DNA of 64,000 bases from Sambucus nigra (Eukaryota > Streptophyta > Magnoliopsida > Dipsacales > Adoxaceae). The notes beneath the pieces were generated by a model that saw only the letters and a list, made by a program, of their open reading frames with translations, did no database searches and was not told the DNA's origin. The first letter of the stretch is position 1. Each line of letters opens with the position of its first letter. The stretch lies in assembly GCA_949130495.1 (NCBI GenBank), contig OX422208.1:637410523-637474522 (forward strand), in the 5' to 3' direction. Positions 12,842 through 24,156 of the stretch are shown in pieces. Position numbers and translations under genes: made by a program.

Positions 12842-13575
12842 TTAACTAAATAATCCATCAATTCTGACTAAGATAGATTTTGGGGGCAATAGAGCTGAAA
12901 GAATATACACTGGCATAAATTTTAGCATTGATTTGATTCGTAACAACCTTACCCATGAGATAAAAACTTTGATTTCCATCTTTGAACTTTGTTTATAATA
13001 GAATACACTGGCATAAATTTTAGCATTGCTTTGATTTGTTTTACTTTGGTTTCTGACACCACCCCTTATTGTGTTGAGTAAGATCCTCTAAATAATAACC
13101 TTCTATCTACAATAAATCATACTCCAAGTTAATAACATGGTAAATCTTTTTAAAAGATTCTCTGTCAGATCCTTCTACATGCAACAATGTTCTTTCCATT
13201 TACTTTTCCATCTTCACGTGGTTCATTAACTTATATTAATACATAATATATGGAGATTTTTGAGACATAATAGCTAGGGTGTGCCCAATCATGACCACTG
13301 TTCTCCCATGCATGTTAAACATATGAACATTGGAACACTCTCAATTTGCATTGGTATATAAAGTTGATAATGTTTTGCTTGTTCTAGATCGTACAACCTT
13401 CTTTTCTGAATAGTACAACCTTATTTACATTTGTTTTACCAAGTTTTGTTTTAACAATGGTATTACAACCATCATATGATTTCAATTATACATATTTTCC
13501 TCCACACCCTATATTTTAAAATCACACATTACTCTTGTAAACTTAGTGGTGAATTTATATTATTGCAGGTTGCTA
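12842..13575. other. Spacer and presumed upstream region of CACTA-1 second gene
   Basis: AT-rich DNA with an imperfect internal repeat (AATACACTGGCATAAATTTT at about 12903 and 13002). A possible 3' splice site (TATTGCAG) at about 13568 lies just before the first recognisable ATG of the next gene. No supported coding sequence. Confidence 0.4.
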
Positions 13576-16500
13576 TGACATCACAACAACAGAGTAAACC
13601 CCTCTTACAAGAACAATCCCATTCACAGTCTCCCTTTCACTCACAATCCAATCTCCAACAACCATTTCAACCGCAATCTCAGCCCAGTTCCCATTCCCTT
13701 TCGAGTTTTATCTCAATCGAACGATCAAACTCAAGTGACAGTGAAAGTGAAAGTGATAGTAACTTGACGGAGAGTGAGCTTTTACATAACCAAGATGCCC
13801 ATTCACATGAAGAAGGTACTCAAAGTAATTTGATTTATATGTACTTAATTAACTGTGTAGATTGAAGTTAACCTATTTTTTTCAATTTTTACGTCTCATC
13901 TTCAGCACAATATGCCACTAAACGTAGAGGCATTGCGAAGTTGAGTGAATTATGAGGTACAGGAAAGCGCTTAGAGCTTCACTTCAACGATTTCTATCAC
14001 CTAGTCGGAGATACTGTAGATAGGCTATCTACCCATTTAGGCATTTTAGTTCATGATGGGAACATGTAAACTTTCTTTTGTAAATTTTTGTATAAAACAA
14101 CTCTTATTAGAATACTCTTTGCAATATTGTATGTTATCTCTTGACAATTTAAAGATGATTATTTAATCGATTTAAGAGGTTACTAATTTAGTATTATATC
14201 GATGGTGAACAGGTTACCAGTGTCTTTCAAAGATTGGCAATGAAAGGATTTATACCCATACAAGGAACATGTTTGGTGAGAGGTGAAGGTGAAATCAAAT
14301 GATACCATGATTTGTGGCAAATAAATTGAAAATTTGAATTCTTTAGGTACAAGTCACTATGTATGGACTGTCTTGTCAATCACAACAAAGTCAATAACAG
14401 CTAAAATCATGACTTTGAAAATGATAAAACATAATTTACGCTAAAATCATATGTGTAGTAGATGACTTGTTTTTGTATACATTGTAATTACATAGGAGAA
14501 CACCGATGCCCCCGATGAATTCAAAAAAATGTGCATGAAAATGGTTGGAAAGATATACAATAATTAGAAAGCAGAGGTGAAGAAACATGATCGTGCCTTT
14601 GATACCGACGAAGAGAGATTGAAATATTGTCCACCTAGAGTAAAGCTAGAGCAGTGGTCGCAACTTGTTAAGTATTGGGGAACTCGTGAGGCAAGGGTAT
14701 GAATGCATTACTAACAATAAAGTTTTATAAATTCAAGTTAAAAATATATTTTAAATATATTTTTGTAACAGAAAACGAGTCGAAGAAATCGTCGAACTCG
14801 TAAGAAGCAAAGAACACCGCATACTTCCCGAAGAAAGAGTCATGCGAATGTTTCTCATAAGTTGTTTTATAAAATATTTTGATTGTGAATATTATTGTAT
14901 GTTATTAAACTTATATACGTAATGACTTACGAGTCATTGGGTTTATGCAGATTGAGGCTAATCAAGGGAAAAGGGTTTCGTTAGTTGATGTTTACATCAA
15001 AACACGCAAGAGGAGCGATGGCTCAGCCATCGATAAGGATTCCGCTGAAGCGATGGTACAAAAATATCATCCATGTTCCTTCCATTATTTCTTAGAAAAT
15101 ATCAACGACATCTTTTTACCTATTAATCAAAATTCTTTTTTAGTTTATCAACCATTATAAAAGGAAACATGCATGAGATTGTGTCATATCGTTAAAAGCA
15201 TAATATATATCATACATGTATTAGGATTAAATTAATAATTAAATAATTTTATTGTTTATGAAAGTTAAAATTATGCATGAAAGTATTATGTGAAGCATTT
15301 AAAATTAGTGGTGGGGAGATACTAGGATCTTTATTCTGTTTTGGTGTCGTGAATGAATGATTATAATTTTGGTTTTATATAATAAGAATCGTTTCATTTC
15401 AGTCAAAAATGAGGCAAAAAGTAGATTAAATTTCGTCAAATTGCAATGAATCCTTCCGTCGTAAAGACGAGATATTTTTTGAAGTCTTGTCACCTAATAA
15501 ACACAGTCATTATCTAGCTTATGGGAATGGACCATCTCCAACTGATGTGCATGGAACTTAGCGATCAAAGGTTAATGAAAAAGAGTATGAGCGACTACGA
15601 TCTGAGATTCGATCGGAATTTCTGGATAAATTTGATCATTTAGAGGCTCAATTTGAGTTGATACGCACGCACGTGATGACTGGCCCTTCTGTTGTATCCA
15701 AACACGTTAATAAGTACACACTTTTATCTTTTGTGTTTAATTATCGTGTATATATATAAATGTATGTTCTAATATTAAATTATGTTATTAACAGGTTCCT
15801 CAATCCTCCAACGAGCAAAACATACCCTCGTATAGGTCTATTTTGCAACCCGAGCAACAATTAGAAAAAACCAACCAATTTCAACCAATAGTGGTACCAC
15901 AATCAAATCACCGGTTATCTCCATCTCAACAGGTAAGTAGATAACTACTTTTTAAAATCATAATTTAAGACTATGTTTTCATGACTGAAATAATTCTTTT
16001 TTTTGTAGATTGCAAATTCTCAACACTTTGTTGCTCCTGAGATTGCTGCACGTGTTAGTGAGTAAACGAATGCTACTTCAATTCAGGTATGCTACTAATT
16101 TAAATGATTTTACAGGGCATAATATATCTTCGATTTCTTGGGGAGTTTATGTATATTTGACATTGAGTTGTTGGTTTATTTGGTTGTATATAGTCTTAAA
16201 ATTTTTGGGATGTCGTAAAAACAAATAAAACTCTATCGATTTTTTTCCCGAATTATATGGATTATGACATATTCATCTTGTTTGTAGAAATAACCATCAA
16301 AGAAGAAGAAGAAGCACCATCCACCACGACAAAGGGTCTCAAATAATGCACATCCTAAAATTGTAGACCTTATTACTTTTGGACTTCCAAAAGTGGTTGT
16401 GGGACGTGGAATGATTGTGAGCAAGAACCCTTCAACAACAGTAGGGGGTACACCACTGGGTGAATATTTTTGGGAAGTATATATTGAGAAAATATTTATA

Positions 16501-16720
16501 ACAAATGAACCATTGCCTAGACCTTATGGAAACAAGTCCACAATTGGAGATGCGCATCATTCAACTCTAGCATGGCATATTGCCAATGTACTAATTTTTA
16601 AGTTTAATTTTTTAATTAAAATACTAAAGAATAAGTATCAATGACTAACGATTGGCTTTTTTTATTTGTAAGTCGAAGAGGATGTTTGAAATTGATGAAG
16701 AAGGATCGTACATCATATAA
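13576..16720 (+). pseudogene. CACTA-1 second gene, Ptta/Transposase_24 type
   Basis: Multi-exon gene of the TnpA-like class, whose products bind element ends. The chosen start is the ATG at 13576, giving a Gln/Ser-rich N-terminus (MTSQQQSKP) then an acidic Ser-rich stretch. Recognisable exons with GT/AG borders lie at about 13576-13818, 13906-14067, 14495-14697 (EEERLKYCPPRVKLEQW-like), 14772-14861 (Arg/Lys-rich), 14951-15054 (VDVYIKTRKRSDGS, the conserved Ptta motif), 15460-15715, 15796-15931, 16010-16087, 16288-16587 (KKKKKHH, then a DUF8039-like block TTVGGTPLGEYFWEVYIEKI) and 16673-16720, ending TAA. Stops interrupt several exons (for example after AKLSEL near 13951, near 14563 and near 16063), so it is probably dead although exon structure is well kept. 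Confidence 0.75.
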
Positions 16721-17011
16721 AATTTCGTTTTGCTTCATGTTTCCCCGCTTTTTCTTATTGGACAAGTGATACGTTTTATTTTGTGGATGAATAATTGTTC
16801 CAATCACAATTATATTGAGTTACGATCAATGTTATTGGTTTTAATTTAATGACATTTTAGTTTGACTACTGCCCTCTTAATTTAATGTTATGGTAATGTA
16901 TTTGCACATAAAGACAATACTTCTAATAATTGATTTTTTAACACTTGTTCCCAGTCATATATTACAAAATAATATCAACATTTTGTTTAACACCGCTATA
17001 TTTATTCTCGG
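16721..17011. other. Presumed 3' flank of CACTA-1, left of copia insertion
   Basis: Non-coding. Its last about 40 bp (AACACCGCTATATTTATTCTCGG-like) resemble the subterminal words that resume at 22610, which supports the copia element having inserted into one continuous repeat region. Confidence 0.45.
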
Positions 17012-18062
17012 TGAAAAGTCATAACGGTGTGATAATTGATTAAATTCGCAAATTTCTAATTTGGCTCCCTTATTTAATTAGAGTCTGTTAATTCAGCCCC
17101 TAAACATGCATCTAAAAGAGAAAAATCATTCAAATCATGTATGAAAGATAAAGACGAACGATATAGGAAAAAATCCCTTTTGGATAAAAACATTTTATAA
17201 ACACTTTGAAGAATTCACAAGACCTTTGACTTATATACAACCTGATAATCTCCCACAAGTGTGTAATTCACGGTGCCTTCAACAAATCTTCAAAGATACG
17301 AGAGACAGCGAAATACCCTCTAGGCGTCGGTTCGTCGTCTTCGGCTCGTCCACATGCAGAATGACTATGCTCGGTATCCATTGATCAAATATGGAGATGC
17401 CTTCTCCACCAAGGTTGAACAAAAACAAAGTTGTGTTCTTGAAACACCAAAACAATTCACTAAAGCAATATGGGAGTTTTGTGAATTGTAAACAAAAAGG
17501 GAATTAAAGTCCTAAAGGAAGAAGCCTAAAGAATTCTGCTTTCATAGTATTTCTGTTCTGGAAAACGTATGGACTTCTTTATGAAAATGGACTCATTTAA
17601 TGAGTATTAATAGAAAATCGCGCCACCTAAAAAACAGAGCTCATTCGAACGAGATCATCATGTCGCTAGAACGAAGGACAACCGTCGTTCGAACGAGATC
17701 GCGCGACATGTCATCTCACGCGAACGACATGCAATGTCTCTCGAACGACTGTTACGATAAAAAAAATATTTTTTTAATAATCGCTTCAACACTTATAAAA
17801 AATACTCATTCTTAAATTTTGATGAAAAAGTCCGCTCCAACACTTAGAAAATATTTTGTAAAAATATCCCAAAAGCTCTAAGTGAAAAGTAAAGGTATTT
17901 AAAACATAACCTTACCAAAGTTAACTGCGCGGAGACTTTTTGATGAAGAACTTGATCAATTCGGATCCGTCTTTGATGTAGATTTCTCTTGAATGCTCTT
18001 CGACGGTGTAGCGGTATATGACATAACAAATTGATAACGGACAATGAAAATATGTCCTTACA
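17012..18062 (-). repeat. 3' LTR of gag-only copia element (1051 bp)
   Basis: On the plus strand it starts TGAAAAG and ends CCTTACA, and is highly similar to 21572-22604. The TATA-like site of the 5' copy is changed here (TATTAATA). It carries the same cluster of TTCGAA-centred palindromes (about 17643-17750). Confidence 0.9.
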
Positions 18063-18073
18063 GATCTCCCCCT
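18063..18073 (-). other. Polypurine tract of gag-only copia element
   Basis: Minus strand AGGGGGAGATC directly abuts the 3' LTR; plus-strand primer site. Confidence 0.85.
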
Positions 18074-19750
18074 ATGTCTATGCCGGTATATACATAAAAA
18101 ATCCGAATTATCAAATACCAAAAATGCCTATACAAATCTACCCTCCCATGAATAAATTTGCAAGATCTCAAAGCTATTCTTTAATCTTCGCCAAAACTCA
18201 AAGCTTTTCTCTTCAGGGTGTGCAACATATCATGATCTTCAATTTTGTACCTACACACATGAGAAAAAGTAAAATACCTTCGTGACGCATCGAGTTTGAA
18301 ATGAAATAAGAATAAAGCATTAATAAATCAAATCTCCCCCATAATGAAAAAACTCCCCCATAACATGATAATTCTTTCTCCACCTTTTTATGATGTCCCC
18401 AAATAGACAAATAAGAAGAAAATAATCAAAACATGGAGTGTCACGATGAAATACATGGCAAAATAAGGATCAGACTACGCGCATGCAAAGGGATATCTCA
18501 AAAACTTTCACAAACTATTTTTGAATTTTTCAAAAAAAAATTATACAAAAATAGGATACATAAAAAATCACACCATGGATTTAAACTCAAACAACCAAGT
18601 CATGGAAATGGAATGAATGGGTGTGAACACATTAAATAAATAAATCAACTCAATCAATCATATGTGCACGATGCATATTTGTACCCCTAACGAATGAACA
18701 TCAAAAGTATCCTTATGTGTAAAAATTTGTTGAATTTAGATGACATCGTCTTATGCAAATCAACAAATCAAAGTCAAAATGATTTCCACACCAATAACGT
18801 CCAAAACCATATAGAGCATTTTCAAGAATTTCAAGGACGTGCAAACCCATTTTAATTTCTCCATCCAAACTCCCTCATATATATTTTCTTTTAGAGGAGA
18901 ATAAACTAAACTCTCAAACTCTGGAGAATTCGTGCAAAAACCTAATTGGCCCATAATTGGCATACATTTCTTTTTATTGCCTTTAAATTTTTTGGGGCTC
19001 TTTTAAACCTCTTTGGACCCGGATAATAAAATTCCTCCATTTTTTAGATCCAATTTAACGGTGCTTAGTATTCGCAAAGGCAAAATGAACCTTTCGCAGC
19101 CCTTCCCCGTTTTTAAATAAAGCACACAAACTCACAAAATGGTTCTTATATGCACAATTTTCTTATCAAAATTTATCGCACTTGGTTCATTTTAAAGACA
19201 GGATTGAAGTGAAAACACCCAACCAACATGTGATAAGACAAGCACAACAATCAAACAAATCCGTGCATCTATGCAATAAAGAAAATATGAGTCAAACATG
19301 TAGCAAGTAACACTTAATTACATCTTAATGACTCCAAACATTATAAAGCATAAGGATGAATTGACCTATTGTCTCAAAACACTATCAAATAGTCACATGG
19401 AAAATGGAATGATGTTGTGACTCGGTCATCTTAAGTGTCCACCCATAAACGGTGTAAACAAAATACAAAAATCTTTTTGGATTTTTCTAAAAATTTTATC
19501 AAAATAAAATCTTTTTATATTTTTCAAAATTTATCCCGAAAAAAAAACATACACAAATATGATGCATAGTAGCAATAGGAAAATAATATCATCATGAAAA
19601 ACATCCTATGCTAGCAAACTCGTTAACCCTCAATCATTAGGTGCCGGGGGGGGGGGGTCCCAAAGGTGGTGACAACTTATGAAAAACCTCCATCAATTCT
19701 TGTGAAGTTTTGACTAAAAACTTAACTTGCTCACTTAGATTTTAAAACTC
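18074..19750. other. Non-coding interior of copia element in place of pol
   Basis: About 1.7 kb between gag and the PPT. I find none of the copia pol motifs (GKGS integrase, YVDDM reverse transcriptase, RNase H). A run of 12 G lies at 19646-19657. The pol region is deleted or replaced by unrelated AT-rich DNA. Confidence 0.6.
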
Positions 19751-19754
19751 TCTC

Positions 19755-21277
19755 ATGTAGTCTCCGGGAGCATGTAAAGTATCATGTGTGGGTGCATGTG
19801 TACCAGAAACACGTATAGAAGCAAAACGTGACACATAACCCAACTTAAAACAAAATTCCTTAAGGTGACCTCTCCTCTTGCAATGTGAGCAAACATAAAT
19901 AGGCCTAGGAACACCTCTCTCAAAAATTCTAGGACGCGCTCTTCTAATAGGAATGGGACGCCTAGGTGGGTTAGGGTGAGTCTCACATTAATCTAACACT
20001 AAAGTGGGAACCGGCTCGGGTGCTAATAGGGAAGTAGAAGCACCGTCACGACGTATTCCACACTTCTCACATTTAACCTTAAGAACCAACTTTTCAACCT
20101 TCTTAGGTGCGGTCTCAAAATTGACTTTGACCTCCTTGGCACGTTCGAGATTACTCTCGAGTTGGGATACACATGTCGTCAGACTAGACACCGTGTTAGT
20201 CAAATCACACTTCTCCTTTCTCAAAAACTCCTTCTCTCTCTCCAAATCTAAAACCCGACGACCTAAATCTCTATTATTCTTCTTTGTTTTCAAGGTCTCG
20301 GTGTACAAATATCTAAAATCTTTTTGGAGCTCACTTTCATCTCCACTCTCTTCCTCTCTTTCTTCCTCACTCGAAGAACACAAATCACTATCATCGATAT
20401 CGTGTGCACTCTCGTGAGACAAAGTGGGTGTGCTCACACGACTAGAAAAAGAGACTACCATCCCATGTGCTAAACCTTTATCCGACTCATCTCCCTGGTC
20501 ACCCTCATCACCCTCACTATCACTAAGTGTGGCGGGCATAGCAGTTTCTTTGCCCTTTCTCCTTTTCCTAGTAGGACAGTCTTTAGCTATGTGCCCTTTG
20601 CCCTCACACTCAAAGCACCTGATCTCATCCTCCTTGTCACTATCTTTGGCCTCCACTTTCGTTTTATTTGACTCAAAAGATATCTTTTTGTTGGAAGAAG
20701 TTTCTCTATTCAGTTTGAGAAACTTATTAAAAAAATTCGCAAACAAGGCCATATCAAAATCTTCCTCAGAATCAGACTCATAAACTTTTTCTTTCTTTTT
20801 CTTAAAATGATTCTTTAAAGAAACGCCATTATCATTAGCCTTAATGGTTTTGGGAAACTTGTCAATCTTATAGGTTTGAAGATCTCCTACAAGTTCTTCC
20901 AACTTAAGTGATTTCAAATTTCCCAAAGAGTTCAAAACAGTGACTTTAGGAATAAAACATTTTGGAAGAGATCTCAAAATCTTTTTAACGACACGTGTGT
21001 TATCAATCACCTCACCCAGATTAAAACTGGTGTTAACTATGTTCGAAAAGCGTGCATAAAAATCATCAAAGCATTCAGACTCAGACATGGGGATAGTCTC
21101 AAATTGGGTGGCCAAATTTTGTAACTTAGATTCTTTAACCGCATTCGTACCCTCATGTGTCAATTTTAAAACATCCCAAGCCTCTTTAGACGCGATGCAC
21201 GTCATAATTCGGTGAAACTCATCAGGAGTGATAGCTCCATAAATAACACTCAAACCACGTGAATTAAATTTAGACAT
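19755..21277 (-). CDS. gag: Sirevirus-like copia Gag, with one in-frame stop
   Basis: Capsid/nucleocapsid protein that packages element RNA. It starts at ATG 21277. Residues about 1-150 form a copia gag (UBN2/Retrotran_gag_2) domain with FHRIMTCIASKEAWDVL, LQNLATQFETIPM and LRSLPKCFIPKVT. A CCHC zinc knuckle CFECEGKGHIAKDC lies near residues 222-235, followed by acidic and coiled-coil-like stretches to residue 429. The frame stops with TAA at 19988, but the same frame continues open for about 75 codons and contains a second, knuckle-like CSHCKRRGHLKEFC (about 19847-19888). Two knuckle regions are a Sirevirus-type trait. Either the stop is a single late mutation or the extension is lost or read through. 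The first 429 codons being intact suggests recent function or recent loss. Confidence 0.82.
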
Positions 21278-21557
21278 TTTATGACCATCTTCCGTCTAGG
21301 CTAACACGGGTTTTAAAGAGGTGATATTATCAAAGGTGATTGTGGGAGGAGTCCACCCATTTTCGAAAGGAACCAAGCACGCTCATCAATGGTTTTTAAA
21401 CTAGATTCATGTGAGCTTTCCAATAGGCATAATTAGACCCGTCAAAAATACGCATCTGATTATAGAAGTGCTCCATACACAAAACTAATTTTTCAAAAAA
21501 ATCAATATCACACGATTTTGCGAAAAATAGGAATACGCGATAAATTAGCGCAACCAT

Positions 21558-21569
21558 CTCTGATACTAA
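21558..21569 (-). other. Primer binding site (tRNA-Met type)
   Basis: Minus strand TTAGTATCAGAG, 2 bp inside the 5' LTR, resembles the initiator tRNA-Met site TGGTATCAGAG with two changes at its 5' end. Primes minus-strand DNA synthesis. Confidence 0.75.
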
Positions 21570-22143
21570 TTTGAAAAGTTGTAACGTTGTGATAATTGAT
21601 TAAATTCGCAAATTTCTAATTTGGATCACTTATTTAATTAGAGTCTTTTAATTCAGCCCCTATACATGAATCTAAAAGAGATAAATCATTCAAATCATGC
21701 ATGAAAGATAAAGACGAACGATATAGGAAAAAACCCCTTTCGGGTAAAAACCTTTTATAAGCACTTTGAAGAATTCACAAGACCTTTGACTTATATAGTG
21801 AGTAATGCACGGTGCCTTCAGAAAATCGTCAAAGATACGAGAGACAGCGAAATACCCTCCAGGCGTCGGTTCGTCGTCTTTGGCTCGTCCACACGCATAA
21901 TGACTACGCTCGGTATCCATTGATCAAATATGGAGATGCCTTCTCCACCAAGGTTTAACAATAGAAAAGTTGTGTTCTTGAAATACCAAAACAATTCACT
22001 AAAGCAATATGGGAGTTTTGTGAATTGTAAACAAAAAGAGAATTAAACCCCTCAAGGAAGAAGCCTAAAGAATTCTGCTTTCGCAGTGTTTCTATTCTGG
22101 AAAACGTATGGACTTCTTTATGAAAACGAACTCATTTAATGAG

Positions 22144-22151
22144 TATTTATA
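22144..22151 (-). promoter_or_regulatory. TATA box of copia 5' LTR
   Basis: TATAAATA on the minus strand, about 30 bp downstream (in transcription sense) of the TTCGAA palindrome cluster. It would drive gag transcription leftwards. Confidence 0.6.
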
Positions 22152-22181
22152 GAAAATTTTTCCGCCTAAAAAACAGAGCTT

Positions 22182-22289
22182 GTTCGAACGAGATCAGCAT
22201 GTCGCTCGAACGTAGGACAACTGTCGTTCGAACGATATCGCACGACATGCCATCTCGCGCGAACGACATGCAATGTCGCTCGAACGACT
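22182..22289. repeat. TTCGAA-centred palindrome cluster in copia LTR
   Basis: Several copies or variants of TCGTTCGAACGA and TGTCGCTCGAACG within 110 bp directly upstream of the TATA box. The arrangement is enhancer-like; function is inference. Confidence 0.75.
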
Positions 22290-22609
22290 GTTGCGATAAA
22301 AAAATATTTTTTTTAATATCCGCTTCAACACTTAGAAAAAAAATGCCCATTCTCAAATTTTGACGAAAAAGTCAGCTCCAACACTTTAGAAAATATTTTG
22401 TAAATATATTCCAAAAGCTCTAAGTGAAAAGTAAAGGTATTTAAAACACAGCCTTACCAAAGTTAACTGCGCGGAGACTTTTTGATGAAGAACTTGATCA
22501 ATTCGGATCCGTCTTTGATGTAGATTTCTCTTGAATGCTCTTCGACGGTGTAGCGGTATATGACATAACAAATTGATAATGGACAATGAAAATATGTCCT
22601 TACACTCAG

Positions 22610-22985
22610 CATTTTTTTAGATCCGCCAAAAGTGTGTTGAACATTTAATAGGTGTTGCAAAAAGGTTAATATCAACTTTTTTTAATGCCGCTAAAAGGTT
22701 ATTATCGGCATTAATATAAATGCTTAAAAATGTTGCTAACTTTTTGCGGCATTTTTTAAAATGCCATTGTTCTTTTACCACATTGGCTACCGCACTTGTG
22801 AAAATGCCGCCAAAAGTGCTGCTAACTTTTCGCGGCATTTGTTAAAATTCGGTTATTCGTTTACAACATTGGCTATTACCGCACTTGTGCAAATGCCGCA
22901 AAAAATACCGCAAAAAGTGTTACCAATAGTTTTAGTGCTTTTTTCGGCATTTAATTGATGCCAGGAAAAATCCATATTCCTGCAG
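22610..22985. repeat. Subterminal-type inverted repeats (GCCGCAAAAAG / CTTTTCGCGGCAT)
   Basis: At least eight copies of an AATGCCGC(A/T)AAAAG-like word occur in both orientations within 375 bp, ending GGAAAAATCCATATTCCTGCAG. CACTA elements carry such arrays next to their ends, where the TnpA-type protein binds. It may be the 3' end of CACTA-1 but could belong to a different element; a terminal CACTA motif is not clear. Confidence 0.6.
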
Positions 22986-23599
22986 AGGGCCTTTTTTTCA
23001 TGTCCATCTATTAAAAGCCTTTGTTTGTTTGAGAGGACATCATATTATGCAATGCCTTTGTTTTTTTAGTTTTCTTATAGGGCCTGTATTGGAAAATTAG
23101 AAACCTCAATAAAGGCTTTGTTTAGACTTTATAAACGGAGCCCAACTTGTGTAGATATATGTCTCTCCTCAGCGAATGGCATAGTCAACTTAATTTTCTA
23201 TATCTCATATTTTTTAGAATAACGAGAACAAGACACTACATGTTTGAATTTTGATCCAAACATAATTTTGGGGAACGTCTGTCTTTGACACGACACAAAA
23301 TGATACAACATTACAAGCACAATAGAGAAACAAACATGGCATAAAATAGTGTTTTTTCCTAACAGCCAATACGACCTATATAAACAAAACATACGAAGAC
23401 TAATACGATTAATAACATTTCCACTATATCAAAATGATAATACATGAAAAATGCAAATAACATGACAAGAAAAAATAACGCGTCTAACATAAGTCACACG
23501 AACACAATACCACACGACACGGATTTGTTATCAAAAAAATCCGACACATCACTTACGTATCGTGTCATTGTGACAAGTCTAAAATTGTCGCTATTGTAT
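22986..23599. other. Intergenic, no gene recognised
   Basis: AT-rich, with a few GCCTTTGTTT words repeated at 23017-23130. No coding or structural signal I can support. Confidence 0.5.
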
Positions 23600-24070
23600 A
23601 AAAGAGTCCTTATTTACAATTTTTCACAGGCCTTATTAAACTCAAGATCAACCCTGTCTGCTTGGATACTCCATTTTGCTGAGGTGTCTTTCAAACTTTG
23701 TGGTGTCTCACAATTCCCTCAATTTTTCCAAACTCATAAAACAAGCCCGAGTAAAATTCCATGAAATTATCAGTTCTCAAGCGCTTTATTTTCTTACAAG
23801 TCTACTACTCAATCAAAGCCTTTAACTTTTTAAACTTGATAAATACCTCATCCCTTCTTTTCAGAATGAACAACAAAACTTTCCTAGAGAAATCATCAAT
23901 GAAAGAATATAAATTTTAAAAACATGAAGAATAAAATGGTTATTAGTCATGTCGGTCTTATTAGAAATGTACTTTTCATATTTGTATCCATATCTACCCC
24001 AATCATGAGAAAAACATGACAGCAAGGTCAAGTTTTCCCAATCCTGCAAACGTTGGGGTTTGGGAAGTAT
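23600..24070 (-). pseudogene. Ty1/copia integrase fragment, degenerate
   Basis: On the minus strand, across frame breaks, the copia integrase core is recognisable: YSFIDDFSRKV (about 23893-23925), then a KRxDEVFIKFKKLKALIE-like region (near 23810-23860), an LRTDN segment, KIEGIVRHH and KTPQQNGV (about 23675-23700). In this family the domain joins element DNA to the chromosome. Several stops and frameshifts and no flanking LTR or other pol domain show it is a relic. It lies between the CACTA-2 transposase C-terminus and the repeat array to the left. It is unlikely to be the missing pol of the gag-only element, because that element's LTRs and target duplication are closed at 22604. Confidence 0.72.
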
Positions 24071-24156
24071 GAAAATCCAGTGGAGTATGGAAATCAATAA
24101 CATTACCCCAAATTTGATAACGATTCAATTCATCTCATATGTACACCAAAATATAT

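Larger units (their letters stand above)
7370..16720 (+). mobile_element. CACTA (En/Spm) transposon 1, coding part
   Basis: Two genes in the order usual for plant CACTA elements: a TNP2/TnpD-type transposase (7370-11110) and a Ptta/Transposase_24-type gene (13576-16720), both on the plus strand. LINE remnants lie between them. I could not locate the 5' terminal inverted repeat; the 3' end may lie near 22985, beyond a copia insertion, where subterminal-type inverted repeats occur. The span given is the coding extent, not the true ends. Confidence 0.82.
17012..22604 (-). mobile_element. Gag-only Sirevirus-like Ty1/copia element (non-autonomous)
   Basis: Complete LTR element in minus orientation: 5' LTR 21572-22604, PBS 21558-21569, gag 19755-21277, about 1.7 kb with no pol, PPT 18063-18073, 3' LTR 17012-18062. 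Target duplications are CTCGG (17007-17011) and CTCAG (22605-22609), one mismatch. Internal length is only about 3.5 kb, so protease, integrase, RT and RNase H are absent. It would need Pol in trans. Confidence 0.85.
21572..22604 (-). repeat. 5' LTR of gag-only copia element (1033 bp)
   Basis: Pairs with 17012-18062. On the minus strand it runs from TGTAAGG to CTTTTCA. A TATA box (TATAAATA, minus) at 22144-22151 lies just downstream of the palindrome cluster. Confidence 0.9.

Noticed and set aside
20004..20783. Ser-rich plus-strand ORFs opposite the copia gag
   Set aside because: Shadow frames of the minus-strand Gag, which has a recognisable domain and zinc knuckle.
23227..23240. GACACTACATG as the missing CACTA end
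   Set aside because: Only CACTACA matches; the following bases do not fit CACTACAAGAAAAA and no subterminal words like those at 53300-53445 follow.
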